Assembly: GCA_009780595.1 (NCBI GenBank)
Contig: WQZT01000081.1
Location: 1 to 7,253, forward strand
Direction: 5' to 3'
DNA length: 7,253 bases
Source: Treponema sp.
GTDB lineage: Bacteria; Spirochaetota; Spirochaetia; Treponematales; Breznakiellaceae
Below are positions 1 through 5,895 of the stretch, one piece after another (the stretch's first letter is position 1; every line of letters begins with the position of its first letter). Position numbers and translations under genes: made by a program. Below the pieces are notes generated by a model. It searched no databases. It saw nothing but the letters and a program-made list of their open reading frames with translations, and had not been told where the DNA came from.

Positions 1-254
1 TCTTCTATTGCCCACCGGTATACATTGGATTTACTCATTCCTAACGCTTTTCCCACAGCCCTGCCTGAGTAACCGAGCATCAGCAACTGTAAAGCCTGTT
101 TGCGTTGCTTTTCAGTGTACACCCACTTCTTGCGCTCAGGCGTGTACTTATAGTGGCAGATATTACAAAAACACCTCTGGCTGCCAACCGCAGTAAGACC
201 TTTCTTGTTCTGTTTGTCGGTTCTGCCGCATTTTGGACATTTTACTTCACTCAT
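1..254 (-). CDS. IS1-family transposase, N-terminal part (InsA-like), runs off the left edge
   Basis: The minus strand is open from an ATG at 254 to the window edge, 84 codons without a stop. The product starts MSEVKCPKCGRTDKQ and has a zinc ribbon formed by Cys6-x2-Cys9 and Cys28-x-Cys30-x2-Cys33. A helix-turn-helix-like stretch follows at about residues 50-83 (QALQLLMLGYSGRAVGKALG, then SKSNVYRW). This order, CPxCG ribbon then HTH, is that of InsA, the DNA-binding N-terminal part of IS1-family transposases, which bind the element's terminal inverted repeats. The start is supported by AGGAGGGGAGC directly upstream (about 256-266). A weak promoter, TGGAAA-17-TACAAT, lies at 301-273 on the minus strand. 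The catalytic DDE part lies outside the window, so it cannot be told whether the element is intact or whether it needs a frameshift as in classical IS1. The element's end should lie between about 265 and 300; I could not define its terminal repeat. Confidence 0.8.
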   Translation of the reverse strand, partial: MSEVKCPKCGRTDKQNKKGLTAVGSQRCFCNICHYKYTPERKKWVYTEKQRKQALQLLMLGYSGRAVGKALGMSKSNVYRWAIE

Positions 255-301
255 GCTCCCCTCCTGTCCATTATTGTATCATTTAGGACAATGTTTTTCC
301 A

Positions 302-360
302 TTCCCAGCGGAATAATTCTGGTTACATCACACGCGCTTTAACCAGAATTATTCTGGGAA
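302..360. repeat. Imperfect inverted repeat beside the IS end
   Basis: The left arm 302-325 pairs with the right arm 340-360 around a 14-base loop. TTCCCAG (302-308) pairs with CTGGGAA (354-360), and AATAATTCTGGTTA (312-325) pairs with TAACCAGAATTATT (340-353). The only defect is a three-base bulge, CGG (309-311). No T-run follows on either strand, so it is a poor intrinsic terminator. The right arm continues into 344-368, which matches 2209-2232 downstream of the NlpE-like gene with one gap and one mismatch. The structure is therefore probably two inverted copies of the window's dispersed repeat. Confidence 0.75.
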
Positions 361-431
361 GTTTTGGCATTTATTTTCATTTCCAGAGTAGTGTCCCTTG
401 TCGTATCCGCAATTCTCTTATAGTATTGACG

Positions 432-437
432 TATAAT
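432..437 (+). promoter_or_regulatory. Probable -10 box of the iadA promoter
   Basis: A perfect TATAAT lies 34 bases before the iadA start codon in an A+T-rich stretch. The expected -35 region at about 409-414 has no good match to TTGACA. An alternative is TTGACG (426-431) with TATTAT (451-456), but its 19-base spacing is poor and it would leave almost no leader. Assigned from sequence only. Confidence 0.4.
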
Positions 438-461
438 TGATTTTATTTTTTATTATCCTAT

Positions 462-466
462 GGAGG
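462..466 (+). promoter_or_regulatory. Ribosome binding site that fixes the iadA start
   Basis: GGAGG is followed by AAACT and then ATG at 472, a standard 5-base spacing. An in-frame ATG also occurs at 460, but there the GGAGG would be part of the coding sequence and no Shine-Dalgarno sequence precedes it (TTTATTATCCT). The start at 472 is therefore preferred. Confidence 0.8.
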
Positions 467-471
467 AAACT

Positions 472-1611
472 ATGTATTTACTAAAAAACGCTCTTGTTTA
501 CGCGCCTGAAAAAATCGGGGTGCGGGATATTCTTGTTGCTGGCGGCAGCATTGTGGCGATGGCGGAGAACTTGACAGTTTCGATGCCCGATCTTGAAACG
601 ATTGACGTGAAAGGTTTAATCGTAACGCCCGGCCTCATCGATCAGCATATTCACGTTACCGGCGGCGGCGGCGAAGGCGGTCCTGTATCGCGCGTTCCGG
701 AAATCCCCCTGTCGAAACTTGTCGCGTGCGGCACAACGACGGTTGTTGGTGTTTCTGGCACGGACTCTGTTACGCGGCCAATTTCAGCGTTGCTGGCGAA
801 AGTCCGCGCCCTCACTGCCGAGGGCATTTCCGGCTGGATGTACACCAGCAACTACGCGCTGCCACCAAGCCTGTTGTCCAAAACAATACGGGACGATCTT
901 TTCCTCGTGCCGGAAGTGCTGGGTGTGAAGATAGCGCACAGCGATCACCGAAGCTCGTTCCCCACGATAGATGAGATGCTGCGTATTCTTTCCGATGTCC
1001 GCGTGGGTGGAATGATTTCAGGCAAAGTTGGCGTGCTGCACATTCACATGGGCGATTTGCCCGGCGGTTTTGCCGCGTTTAACGAAATAATCGACAGAGG
1101 CATCCCCGCCAAGCACCTGCGCCCGACGCACTGCGCCCGCAACGAAAAGCTTTTCAAGGAAGCGCTCGTTTGGATCAAGGAGCGCAACGGTGTTGTTGAC
1201 CTTACTTCTGGCGGAAGCTGCTACGCTGGCTCGCCTGTCATAGCGGTGAAAACGGCGATTGGGGAAGTGGGGCCGGACAACCTCACGATGAGCACCGACG
1301 GCGGCGGCAGCATTCCCCGCTTTAACGCCGCTGGAGATATGGTCGGGCTTGGGACAGGTGCGCCGTCTGCCAACCTTGAGATTTTGCAGGGCTTGGTTAA
1401 AGCCGGACTTGCTCTTGAAACGGTGCTGCCGCTTGTTACCAAAAACCCGGCGCGTTATTTGGAATTAAAAAAGAAAGGGCGGCTCGAAGCGGGAATGGAT
1501 GCCGACCTCTGCGTTTTCACCGAGGATTTAACCGTGCGCCATGTGATGGCGAAGGGTACGTTCCTCATGCGGGACAAAGAAATTATTGTGAAAGGCTCTT
1601 TCGAGGAATAG
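472..1611 (+). CDS. iadA: Isoaspartyl dipeptidase (beta-aspartyl peptidase) IadA
   Basis: A complete 379-residue protein of the amidohydrolase superfamily, close to the usual length. IadA is a cytoplasmic binuclear zinc enzyme that cleaves beta-linked aspartyl (isoaspartyl) dipeptides arising from degradation of damaged proteins. Counting from the ATG at 472, the residues matching those known in the E. coli enzyme are all present: metal ligands His59 and His61 (DQHIHVTGGGGEGG), Glu68, Tyr128, the lysine that becomes carbamylated Lys153 (GVKIAHSDHRS), Arg160, His192 (HIHMGD), His220 and Arg223 (RPTHCAR), catalytic Asp276 and Ser280 (MSTDGGGS). Offsets from the E. coli numbering are nearly constant, so there is no large indel. 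The N- and C-terminal parts form the small beta domain typical of the superfamily (PGLIDQH; AGMDADLCVF). It has its own leader and is followed by a palindromic repeat, so it is probably transcribed alone. A housekeeping salvage role is likely. Confidence 0.95.
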   Translation: MYLLKNALVYAPEKIGVRDILVAGGSIVAMAENLTVSMPDLETIDVKGLIVTPGLIDQHIHVTGGGGEGGPVSRVPEIPLSKLVACGTTTVVGVSGTDSVTRPISALLAKVRALTAEGISGWMYTSNYALPPSLLSKTIRDDLFLVPEVLGVKIAHSDHRSSFPTIDEMLRILSDVRVGGMISGKVGVLHIHMGDLPGGFAAFNEIIDRGIPAKHLRPTHCARNEKLFKEALVWIKERNGVVDLTSGGSCYAGSPVIAVKTAIGEVGPDNLTMSTDGGGSIPRFNAAGDMVGLGTGAPSANLEILQGLVKAGLALETVLPLVTKNPARYLELKKKGRLEAGMDADLCVFTEDLTVRHVMAKGTFLMRDKEIIVKGSFEE

Positions 1612-1657
1612 CGGATTTGCTGGGGAGTTTTGCGGAGCAAAACTCCACGCGGGTACA
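1612..1657. repeat. Palindromic repeat element after iadA
   Basis: Directly after the iadA stop codon is a perfect 10-bp stem, GGAGTTTTGC (1624-1633) / GCAAAACTCC (1637-1646), with the loop GGA. The flanks GCGGATTTGCTGG and ACGCGGGTA resemble GCAGATTATTCTGG and CGCGAGTA around the second hairpin after the NlpE-like gene, so both are copies of one element whose arms have changed together. A T-run (1671-1677) lies 25 bases beyond the stem, too far for a classical terminator. Some role in ending the iadA transcript is still possible. Confidence 0.75.
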
Positions 1658-1688
1658 GGGCGGCGACTGCTTTTTTTCTTGCGCGGCA

Positions 1689-1717
1689 TTGACAGCGCGG
1701 GTTCTGTTTTTTACACT
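1689..1717 (+). promoter_or_regulatory. Sigma-70-type promoter of the NlpE-like gene
   Basis: A perfect TTGACA (1689-1694) is followed after exactly 17 bases by TACACT (1712-1717; 4 of 6 consensus bases). Transcription would begin at about 1724, giving a leader of about 65 bases. The leader would open with the stem-loop at 1724-1740. Confidence 0.65.
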
Positions 1718-1723
1718 GTAAGG

Positions 1724-1740
1724 GAGAGTTGTAAACTCTC
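1724..1740 (+). promoter_or_regulatory. Stem-loop at the 5' end of the NlpE-like mRNA
   Basis: A perfect 7-bp stem, GAGAGTT (1724-1730) / AACTCTC (1734-1740), has the loop GTA. It sits where the predicted transcript begins. A second, bulged stem can form from GGCAAC and GTTGTCC (1741-1757). A 5'-terminal stem of this kind could protect the mRNA from decay. It may equally be another member of the window's short-loop repeats. No T-run follows, so attenuation is not indicated. Confidence 0.5.
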
Positions 1741-1789
1741 GGCAACTTTTGTTGTCCAACGACTGTTTGACAGAGGGAGAGAGGTAGAT

Positions 1790-2197
1790 ATGATGGCTAT
1801 GAATAGAAGCATTGTGAAAGCGGCTGTTTTTCTCGCGTTTGCGGCAGTGTGTGCCAGCGTGTGGGCGGGAGGCGGGCGCGAAAGCGCTCCCCGTTGGGAA
1901 GGGATGTTTACCGGCGTTATTCCCGCCGCTGACGGCCCCGGCATTAGCGTTGTGGCAATTTTCAACGCCGACCACACCTACCACATTACCCACCAGCATA
2001 TTGGCAAAGGTATAGAGGTTTTCCAGTTTAACGGAACCTTTGAGTGGAACGAACAGTCAAAAACGATCACCCTCGACAGACGGGACATCCCCTTCATGTA
2101 CCGGCTGGACAAGAACGGCATTACCCAGCTCGATATGGAAGGAAATAAAATCACCGGCGCGCTGGCTAACAATTACCGGCTCAGGCGTGTGGAATAA
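1790..2197 (+). CDS. Small secreted protein with NlpE N-terminal-like domain
   Basis: The 135-residue product begins with a signal peptide: MMAMNRSIVK, a hydrophobic core at 11-25, then VWA|GGG, a plausible signal peptidase I site after residue 26. The mature part (about 35-134) follows the NlpE N-terminal pattern closely: EGMFTGVIPAADGPGI, a predicted strand with HTYHI, IGKG, FNGTFEWNEQSKTITL, then NGITQLDMEGNKITG and LANNYRLRRV. In E. coli NlpE is an outer-membrane lipoprotein involved in copper tolerance and in signalling adhesion and envelope stress to Cpx. Here the usual PCADCxGI reads PAADGPGI (45-52), so both cysteines of the CxxC are gone. The only cysteine (21) lies in the signal peptide and lacks a normal lipobox. 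The start was chosen because GAGG (1781-1784) stands five bases before it and the signal peptide begins there; 1793 is also possible. An upstream in-frame ATG at 1679 would precede the promoter. Probably periplasmic; function not known. Confidence 0.8.
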   Translation: MMAMNRSIVKAAVFLAFAAVCASVWAGGGRESAPRWEGMFTGVIPAADGPGISVVAIFNADHTYHITHQHIGKGIEVFQFNGTFEWNEQSKTITLDRRDIPFMYRLDKNGITQLDMEGNKITGALANNYRLRRVE

Positions 2198-2285
2198 TCT
2201 GCCCTCGGCAGATTATTCTGGGAAGATTTGGCGGAGCCAAATCTTCCCGCGAGTAAAACAGCAAATCTGCCTTCGGCAGATTTGC
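2192..2285. repeat. Cluster of three perfect three-base-loop hairpins
   Basis: Hairpin 1 has a 12-bp stem (2192-2203 / 2207-2218, loop CTC) and overlaps the last sense codon and stop of the NlpE-like gene. Hairpin 2 starts one base later with a 13-bp stem (2220-2232 / 2236-2248, loop GGA). Hairpin 3 has an 11-bp stem (2261-2271 / 2275-2285, loop TTC). Hairpins 1 and 3 share AATCTGCC-(C/T)TC-GGCAGATT. Hairpin 2 matches the element after iadA in loop and flanks. There are no mismatches in any stem. Confidence 0.9.
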
Positions 2286-2300
2286 CTGCCCCCTTTTTTT
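2261..2300. terminator. Probable bidirectional terminator between convergent genes
   Basis: On the plus strand, hairpin 3 (2261-2285) is followed by CTGCCCCC and seven T (2294-2300). On the minus strand the same hairpin is followed by TGTTTTAC. It lies between the ends of two convergent transcription units, the NlpE-like gene and the ABC operon, which is where a shared terminator is expected. The eight-base gap before the plus-strand T-run is longer than usual, so efficiency is uncertain. Confidence 0.55.
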
Positions 2301-2320
2301 ATACCTATTTTTTATACTTA

Positions 2321-3277
2321 TTATCGAATGAACTCGGAGCTTTCTCTGAAAAGGCGGTTGATTGTCCGCGGGGAGAGGGCGTATACCAGCGGTGAAGTGG
2401 AAACGACGGCGCCGATGGTGGGTTCGCTGTCTGTGCTGCCGCCTTCAAGCGTGCCGGTCTGTATCGTTCGGTGTGTGCCGTCTCCGAAGTGGAGGGTGAT
2501 GCTCCCGGTAATGGCGGCGGGAGGTAAAGCTTGCGCGGTGGCGAAGTGTGAGGCTTCGGCTTCGAGCACGGTTCTCAGCCAGTCCTCCACGCGGATGGCG
2601 GCGAGTTCGGTGGTTTCGTTGCCGTGCAGTACCCAGTTTGTTCCGGAGCGGCGGAGGGTGTATGCAAATGGCGGGGCATTGGCGGGGGTTGCGTTGACTT
2701 CTGCCTGTTGAACCATCGCGGCGGTGCGGGGGGCGCTGCCTGAAAGGCGGAAGTCTAGCCAGAAGTCGGTGCCTGTGTCGGTGAAGCGGGTAAAGCGATC
2801 TTCGCCTGAGTAGATTTCGCGTTCGTCTGCCCGCGCCAGGTAGATTTCCCTTCCGACAGCGCCGCTTGCGCCGATGAGGAGATCGACAAGGGGGAGTCCG
2901 GCTCCGCCGCGTACCTGAATGCGGGAGGCGGTTCCGGCAGAGAGTCCAAGGCGTTCCCGTGCCTGCAATGAGGTGGAGCGCAGGGTGTATATGTCCCGGC
3001 GAGAAAGGGCGGCGAGGAGTTCCTGAACGCGCTGCTGGCGGACGGGGTACTCGTTTCCGGCGGCGGCTACAAGCCAGGTGTTGTTTCTGCGGATTAACAC
3101 GCTGTCTCCGGCGGGGCCTGCAATTTCTATTCTGTCTGCCAGTTCGTGCTGGCGGGGCTGGAGCCACGCGAATGCTGCGTCGGCGCGCCGGGCGGGATCA
3201 AACACCAGCGTGAGGATGTACACGGCGGCGAGGGCGGCGGTGAGTGCGGCTAGAACGGCGAGGCGTTTTTTATACAT
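2321..3277 (-). CDS. DUF4340 domain protein of the ABC exporter operon
   Basis: The 318-residue protein has a basic N-terminus and one membrane helix (about 4-27, KKRLAVLAALTAALAAVYIL), and the rest probably lies outside the cytoplasmic membrane. The DUF4340 pattern is visible: a strand-rich LIRRNNTWLV (61-70), YPVRQQRVQELLAAL (77-91), then LLIGASGAVGREIYLAR and EIYSGEDRFTRF (133-166), ending in FWLDFRL. A second similar half begins at YTLRRSGTNWVLHGNE (206-221). DUF4340 proteins commonly stand beside GldG-like genes in this kind of operon; their function is not established. The start at 3277 is preferred: its ATG overlaps the gldG-like stop by eight bases (ATGTATAA) and AAAAAGG lies upstream. 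An earlier in-frame ATG at 3331 would overlap the previous gene by 62 bases. It is the last gene of the operon and ends 21 bases before the T-run of the shared terminator. Confidence 0.85.
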   Translation of the reverse strand: MYKKRLAVLAALTAALAAVYILTLVFDPARRADAAFAWLQPRQHELADRIEIAGPAGDSVLIRRNNTWLVAAAGNEYPVRQQRVQELLAALSRRDIYTLRSTSLQARERLGLSAGTASRIQVRGGAGLPLVDLLIGASGAVGREIYLARADEREIYSGEDRFTRFTDTGTDFWLDFRLSGSAPRTAAMVQQAEVNATPANAPPFAYTLRRSGTNWVLHGNETTELAAIRVEDWLRTVLEAEASHFATAQALPPAAITGSITLHFGDGTHRTIQTGTLEGGSTDSEPTIGAVVSTSPLVYALSPRTINRLFRESSEFIR

Positions 3278-4982
3278 CGGTCTTGCCTTTTTCGCGCCGC
3301 CGCTTTTTCGCGCCTGTGCGGGTGCGGTCACTTGTGCCGTCTCTGTCGCCGTCTGAAAGCGAAAGCGCTCCGGCGCGGCGCAAGCGGGTGGTGCGCCGCC
3401 TGACGAGGATAATTCCGGCGAGGGTAACGCCCAGCGGCACGAGAACGGTGTTTGCTATGAGGGACAGCGCCATTGCCGCGCGTTTTTGTTCAGGGTCGGT
3501 TATGCGGTCAAGTCTACCTGCGGATTCCCGGCTGCGAATGTCCAGGAGGTCATCGTTGCCGGAGAGCCAGTCTGCCGCCCGTATCAAAAAATCGAGGTTT
3601 CGCGCTTCGCTCTGGCCGACTTCCATTATATCGCTGGCGAAATCGGTGTCGCCGATAACGATGATGCGGGAAGGGCGGTACTGCTCGTGCGGGAAAAGCG
3701 GGTGTTCTCGTTCATCTTCACGTTCACGTTCATCGATAAGCCCTTCAAACGCGCTGGGGAAAATCCCGGACAGCGCTACGCCGAGTAGTTTCGTTCCGCG
3801 TACTTGGTTCGCCTCGTCGTAGAAAAATGAAGCGCTGCCGGGGTCGGTGGTGAACGTGTCGCGCTGAAGCCACGCGGCGGCTGTGCTGGTAAAAAGCACG
3901 TCGGCGTCAACTCCCTGCGGGGGAACGAGTTCCAATGGGCTTGCCCAGTACAGGTCAAGCCCGCCGAAGTTGGCAGTGAGGCGGTGGCGGAAGTTGCCGC
4001 CTTGTTCCCGCACGGCTATCCAGTGGGGATAGCGCACCGAGCGCACGTGCATGCCGCCACCGCCCGCCGCGCCGGGCAGTGCGTTGGGCGCTTGAAACGT
4101 CAGGGTAAGCGCGGCATCATCGAGGGCGAGGGCGCCGGAAACCAGCACGCCGTAATTTGCCAGCAGCGTCAGCAACCCGCCGTCATTCGCGGCGCGAGCA
4201 TCAAGGCTGCGCTTTGAATCAACAAAAACCCCGTCAACGGCAAATAGCGCGCTGCCGCCTCCTGAGATATAGCGGTCGATAAAATACAGGTGGAACTCGC
4301 TCAAATCTTCGGCGCCGCCAAGCACAAAAACGGCGGGCAGAGTATCGGGAATCGCCTCGCCCGGATGGATAAGCACAACGTTAAACCCGGCGAGAAACAG
4401 CGCGCTGTTCAGCCGCCTGAAATCCTCGTGCCACTGGTTTGCCGCGTCTGCAACGATAACGCCCAACTCGCGCGGTGTGGTTCGTACCAGCGCCCTGATT
4501 CGGGAGGTAAGGGCGTATTCCAGCGTGTCCGGGGAAACTACCAGCGGGATGACTGCGGCGCGATCCAGATACTCGATGAGAATTCCGGAATAAACCGTCG
4601 CCATTGTTTGCTGGTTATTTTCAATCGTTGGAATTTGCCACGGGAGAATGCCGAGATCTTCGACAGAGCGAGCAATGCCGGAGCGCTGGGGATCGCGCTG
4701 AATGGTGCGGATTCTTCCGCGTGAGTGCGCGGCGTATTCCCGCAAAAGCCCCGCAACCGCGCTGGGCATTGGGTGGGCGAGTGCGAGCCTGTCGGAGACA
4801 AAGTAGGTGATTGTTAGCTGTTCGGAGATTTCCCGGTGAAGGCCGCGCGAAACTTCCGAGAGGGTGAAGATGCTCCCGCGTGTCATATCGGCACGAAACC
4901 AGAGGCGCCCGCTTATCAAAAACGCGAAGAGAAACACCGCGATGGAAAGGAGGGCGAGCACTGTTGCCTGTTTTCTGTTCAT
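3270..4982 (-). CDS. GldG-like ABC transporter auxiliary protein
   Basis: The 570-residue protein belongs to the GldG / ABC_transp_aux type. It has an N-terminal helix (about 6-27), followed by the family's RADMTRGSIFTLSEVSRGL (30-48) and LTITYFVSD (56-64). A large extracytoplasmic region follows, with a Rossmann-like middle part (LGVIVADAANQWHEDFRRLNS, 173-193; PAVFVLGG, 216-223). The conserved end is RIIVIGDTDFASD (439-451) and NLDFLIRAADWLSGND (462-477). A second helix (about 502-526) anchors the C-terminus, and a strongly basic cytoplasmic tail follows. In Flavobacterium, GldG works with GldA and GldF in an ABC complex needed for gliding; homologues occur in many bacteria that do not glide, where the substrate is unknown. 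An unusual charged stretch DEREREDEREHP occupies 417-428. The start lies 13 bases after the permease stop, with AGGCGG six bases before the ATG. The end overlaps the DUF4340 gene. Confidence 0.88.
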   Translation of the reverse strand: MNRKQATVLALLSIAVFLFAFLISGRLWFRADMTRGSIFTLSEVSRGLHREISEQLTITYFVSDRLALAHPMPSAVAGLLREYAAHSRGRIRTIQRDPQRSGIARSVEDLGILPWQIPTIENNQQTMATVYSGILIEYLDRAAVIPLVVSPDTLEYALTSRIRALVRTTPRELGVIVADAANQWHEDFRRLNSALFLAGFNVVLIHPGEAIPDTLPAVFVLGGAEDLSEFHLYFIDRYISGGGSALFAVDGVFVDSKRSLDARAANDGGLLTLLANYGVLVSGALALDDAALTLTFQAPNALPGAAGGGGMHVRSVRYPHWIAVREQGGNFRHRLTANFGGLDLYWASPLELVPPQGVDADVLFTSTAAAWLQRDTFTTDPGSASFFYDEANQVRGTKLLGVALSGIFPSAFEGLIDEREREDEREHPLFPHEQYRPSRIIVIGDTDFASDIMEVGQSEARNLDFLIRAADWLSGNDDLLDIRSRESAGRLDRITDPEQKRAAMALSLIANTVLVPLGVTLAGIILVRRRTTRLRRAGALSLSDGDRDGTSDRTRTGAKKRRREKGKTDV

Positions 4983-4995
4983 TGTTCGCCGCCTG

Positions 4996-5895
4996 TTAGC
5001 TCCACTTCCTGAATATCAACACCTGCGTATTGAGAAACAAAAACAGAGCCGTAGACAGCAGGAAAAAGGCGATGCTACGGCTGTCGAAAATCCCCCGCGA
5101 AAAACTTTCAAAGTGAAACGAGAGCGAGAAAACGTTGATGAACGCGGCGATGGCGGGCGGTGCGTTCGCGGCAAGGGCGGACAGCAGCGTCATTGCCATA
5201 AGTACAACCGCGCTGCCGAGGAATGCGGCGGCTTGGGTTTTGGAAACGCTGGACAGGAACAGCCCCATCGCCGAAGCACAGGCGGCTAAGAGCAGCGCCC
5301 CGGTGTACTCAGCGCATATAACGCCGGAATCAAAATAGCCCAGCGGCAGAATCGACAGGGGAACGGGAAGTGTGAGCGCCAACATTCCGCACACGAGCGC
5401 GAAGATGGTGAGGAATTTCCCCAGCACCAGTTCCCATTCGGTGAACGGCAGGGTGAAAAGGAGTTCCGCACTGCCGAGTTTTTTTTCCTCCGTCCACGAT
5501 TTCATAGTGAGAACGGGAATTACCAGAATGAACACCAGCGGGATGCCCGTGAAAAATGCGTGAAAGTTTGCGGTGTCCATCGCAAAAAAGTTCCGGAAAA
5601 GGTAAAACCGCAGCGACACAAACAGGAGGAAAAAAACCGTGATGACGTACAGCGCGGGCGAACAAACCCACGCGCGAAGTTCCTTGCCGGTTAAGACCAG
5701 CGCCCTGGTCGGGAAAATGCTTGTTAGCACGGAAATCAATTTTGAAGGAGGGGGGCACGCCCCCCTCGCTCCAGCCCCGCTCTGCGGGTCTTTCGCTACC
5801 CCCCATACGGGGCGCTGCCCCGTAACGCCCCGCCGCTGTTGGCAAAGACATTCCTCCGCCGCCTGTTCCCGCCAAGGTTGCTTTCTGTGGCTCAT
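4996..5895 (-). CDS. ABC-2 type permease (GldF-like) with repeat-derived N-terminal extension
   Basis: The 299-residue protein has six membrane segments at about 81-100, 115-131, 161-179, 197-216, 224-243 and 274-293. It is the membrane channel subunit for the ATPase encoded just before it. The hallmark between helices 2 and 3 is visible: MKSWTEEKKLGSAELLFTLPFTEWELVLGK (131-160). A typical permease of this family starts near ALVLTGKELRAWVCSPALYVI (65-85). Here about 55 residues precede that, rich in Arg, Gly and Gln, and residues 24-50 are encoded by the palindromes at 5748-5824. The ATG at 5895 overlaps the ATPase stop (ATGA) and has AAGGGG upstream, so it looks like the real, translationally coupled start. 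TTG at 5739 or GTG at 5730 would remove the extension but have only pyrimidines upstream. The permease core is certain; the start is probable. Confidence 0.88.
   Translation of the reverse strand: MSHRKQPWREQAAEECLCQQRRGVTGQRPVWGVAKDPQSGAGARGACPPPSKLISVLTSIFPTRALVLTGKELRAWVCSPALYVITVFFLLFVSLRFYLFRNFFAMDTANFHAFFTGIPLVFILVIPVLTMKSWTEEKKLGSAELLFTLPFTEWELVLGKFLTIFALVCGMLALTLPVPLSILPLGYFDSGVICAEYTGALLLAACASAMGLFLSSVSKTQAAAFLGSAVVLMAMTLLSALAANAPPAIAAFINVFSLSFHFESFSRGIFDSRSIAFFLLSTALFLFLNTQVLIFRKWS
5748..5824. repeat. G+C-rich palindrome cluster inside the permease 5' coding region
   Basis: Three stems follow each other. GAGGGGGG (5748-5755) pairs with CCCCCCTC (5760-5767), loop CACG. CCCGC (5776-5780) pairs with GCGGG (5784-5788), loop TCT. 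TACGGGGC (5806-5813) pairs with GCCCCGTA (5817-5824), loop GCT. The length and frame leave the permease open. The cluster is far more G/C-homopolymeric than neighbouring coding sequence. Similar multi-stem modules are typical of dispersed intergenic repeats; here the module is translated. Confidence 0.8.

Noticed and set aside
105..440. Plus-strand open frame of 111 codons
   Set aside because: It runs opposite the IS1-family transposase start and through the inverted repeat; the product has no recognisable domain and the minus-strand frame has a zinc ribbon, HTH and ribosome binding site.
1767..1772. Second TTGACA upstream of the NlpE-like gene
   Set aside because: A -10 box at the correct spacing would fall at the start codon, leaving no leader, and none is seen.
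2192..2285. CRISPR-like array
   Set aside because: The units are adjacent hairpins with unequal spacing and no spacers of constant length; no cas genes are present.
2445..3167. Minus-strand open frame of 240 codons, very Arg/Pro-rich
   Set aside because: It is a shadow in another frame of the DUF4340 gene; the composition is typical of an out-of-frame reading of G+C-rich coding DNA.
3278..3331. Earlier ATG for the DUF4340 protein at 3331
   Set aside because: It would add 18 residues before the membrane helix and overlap the GldG-like gene by 62 bases; the ATG at 3277 has the usual short stop-start overlap and a better ribosome binding site.
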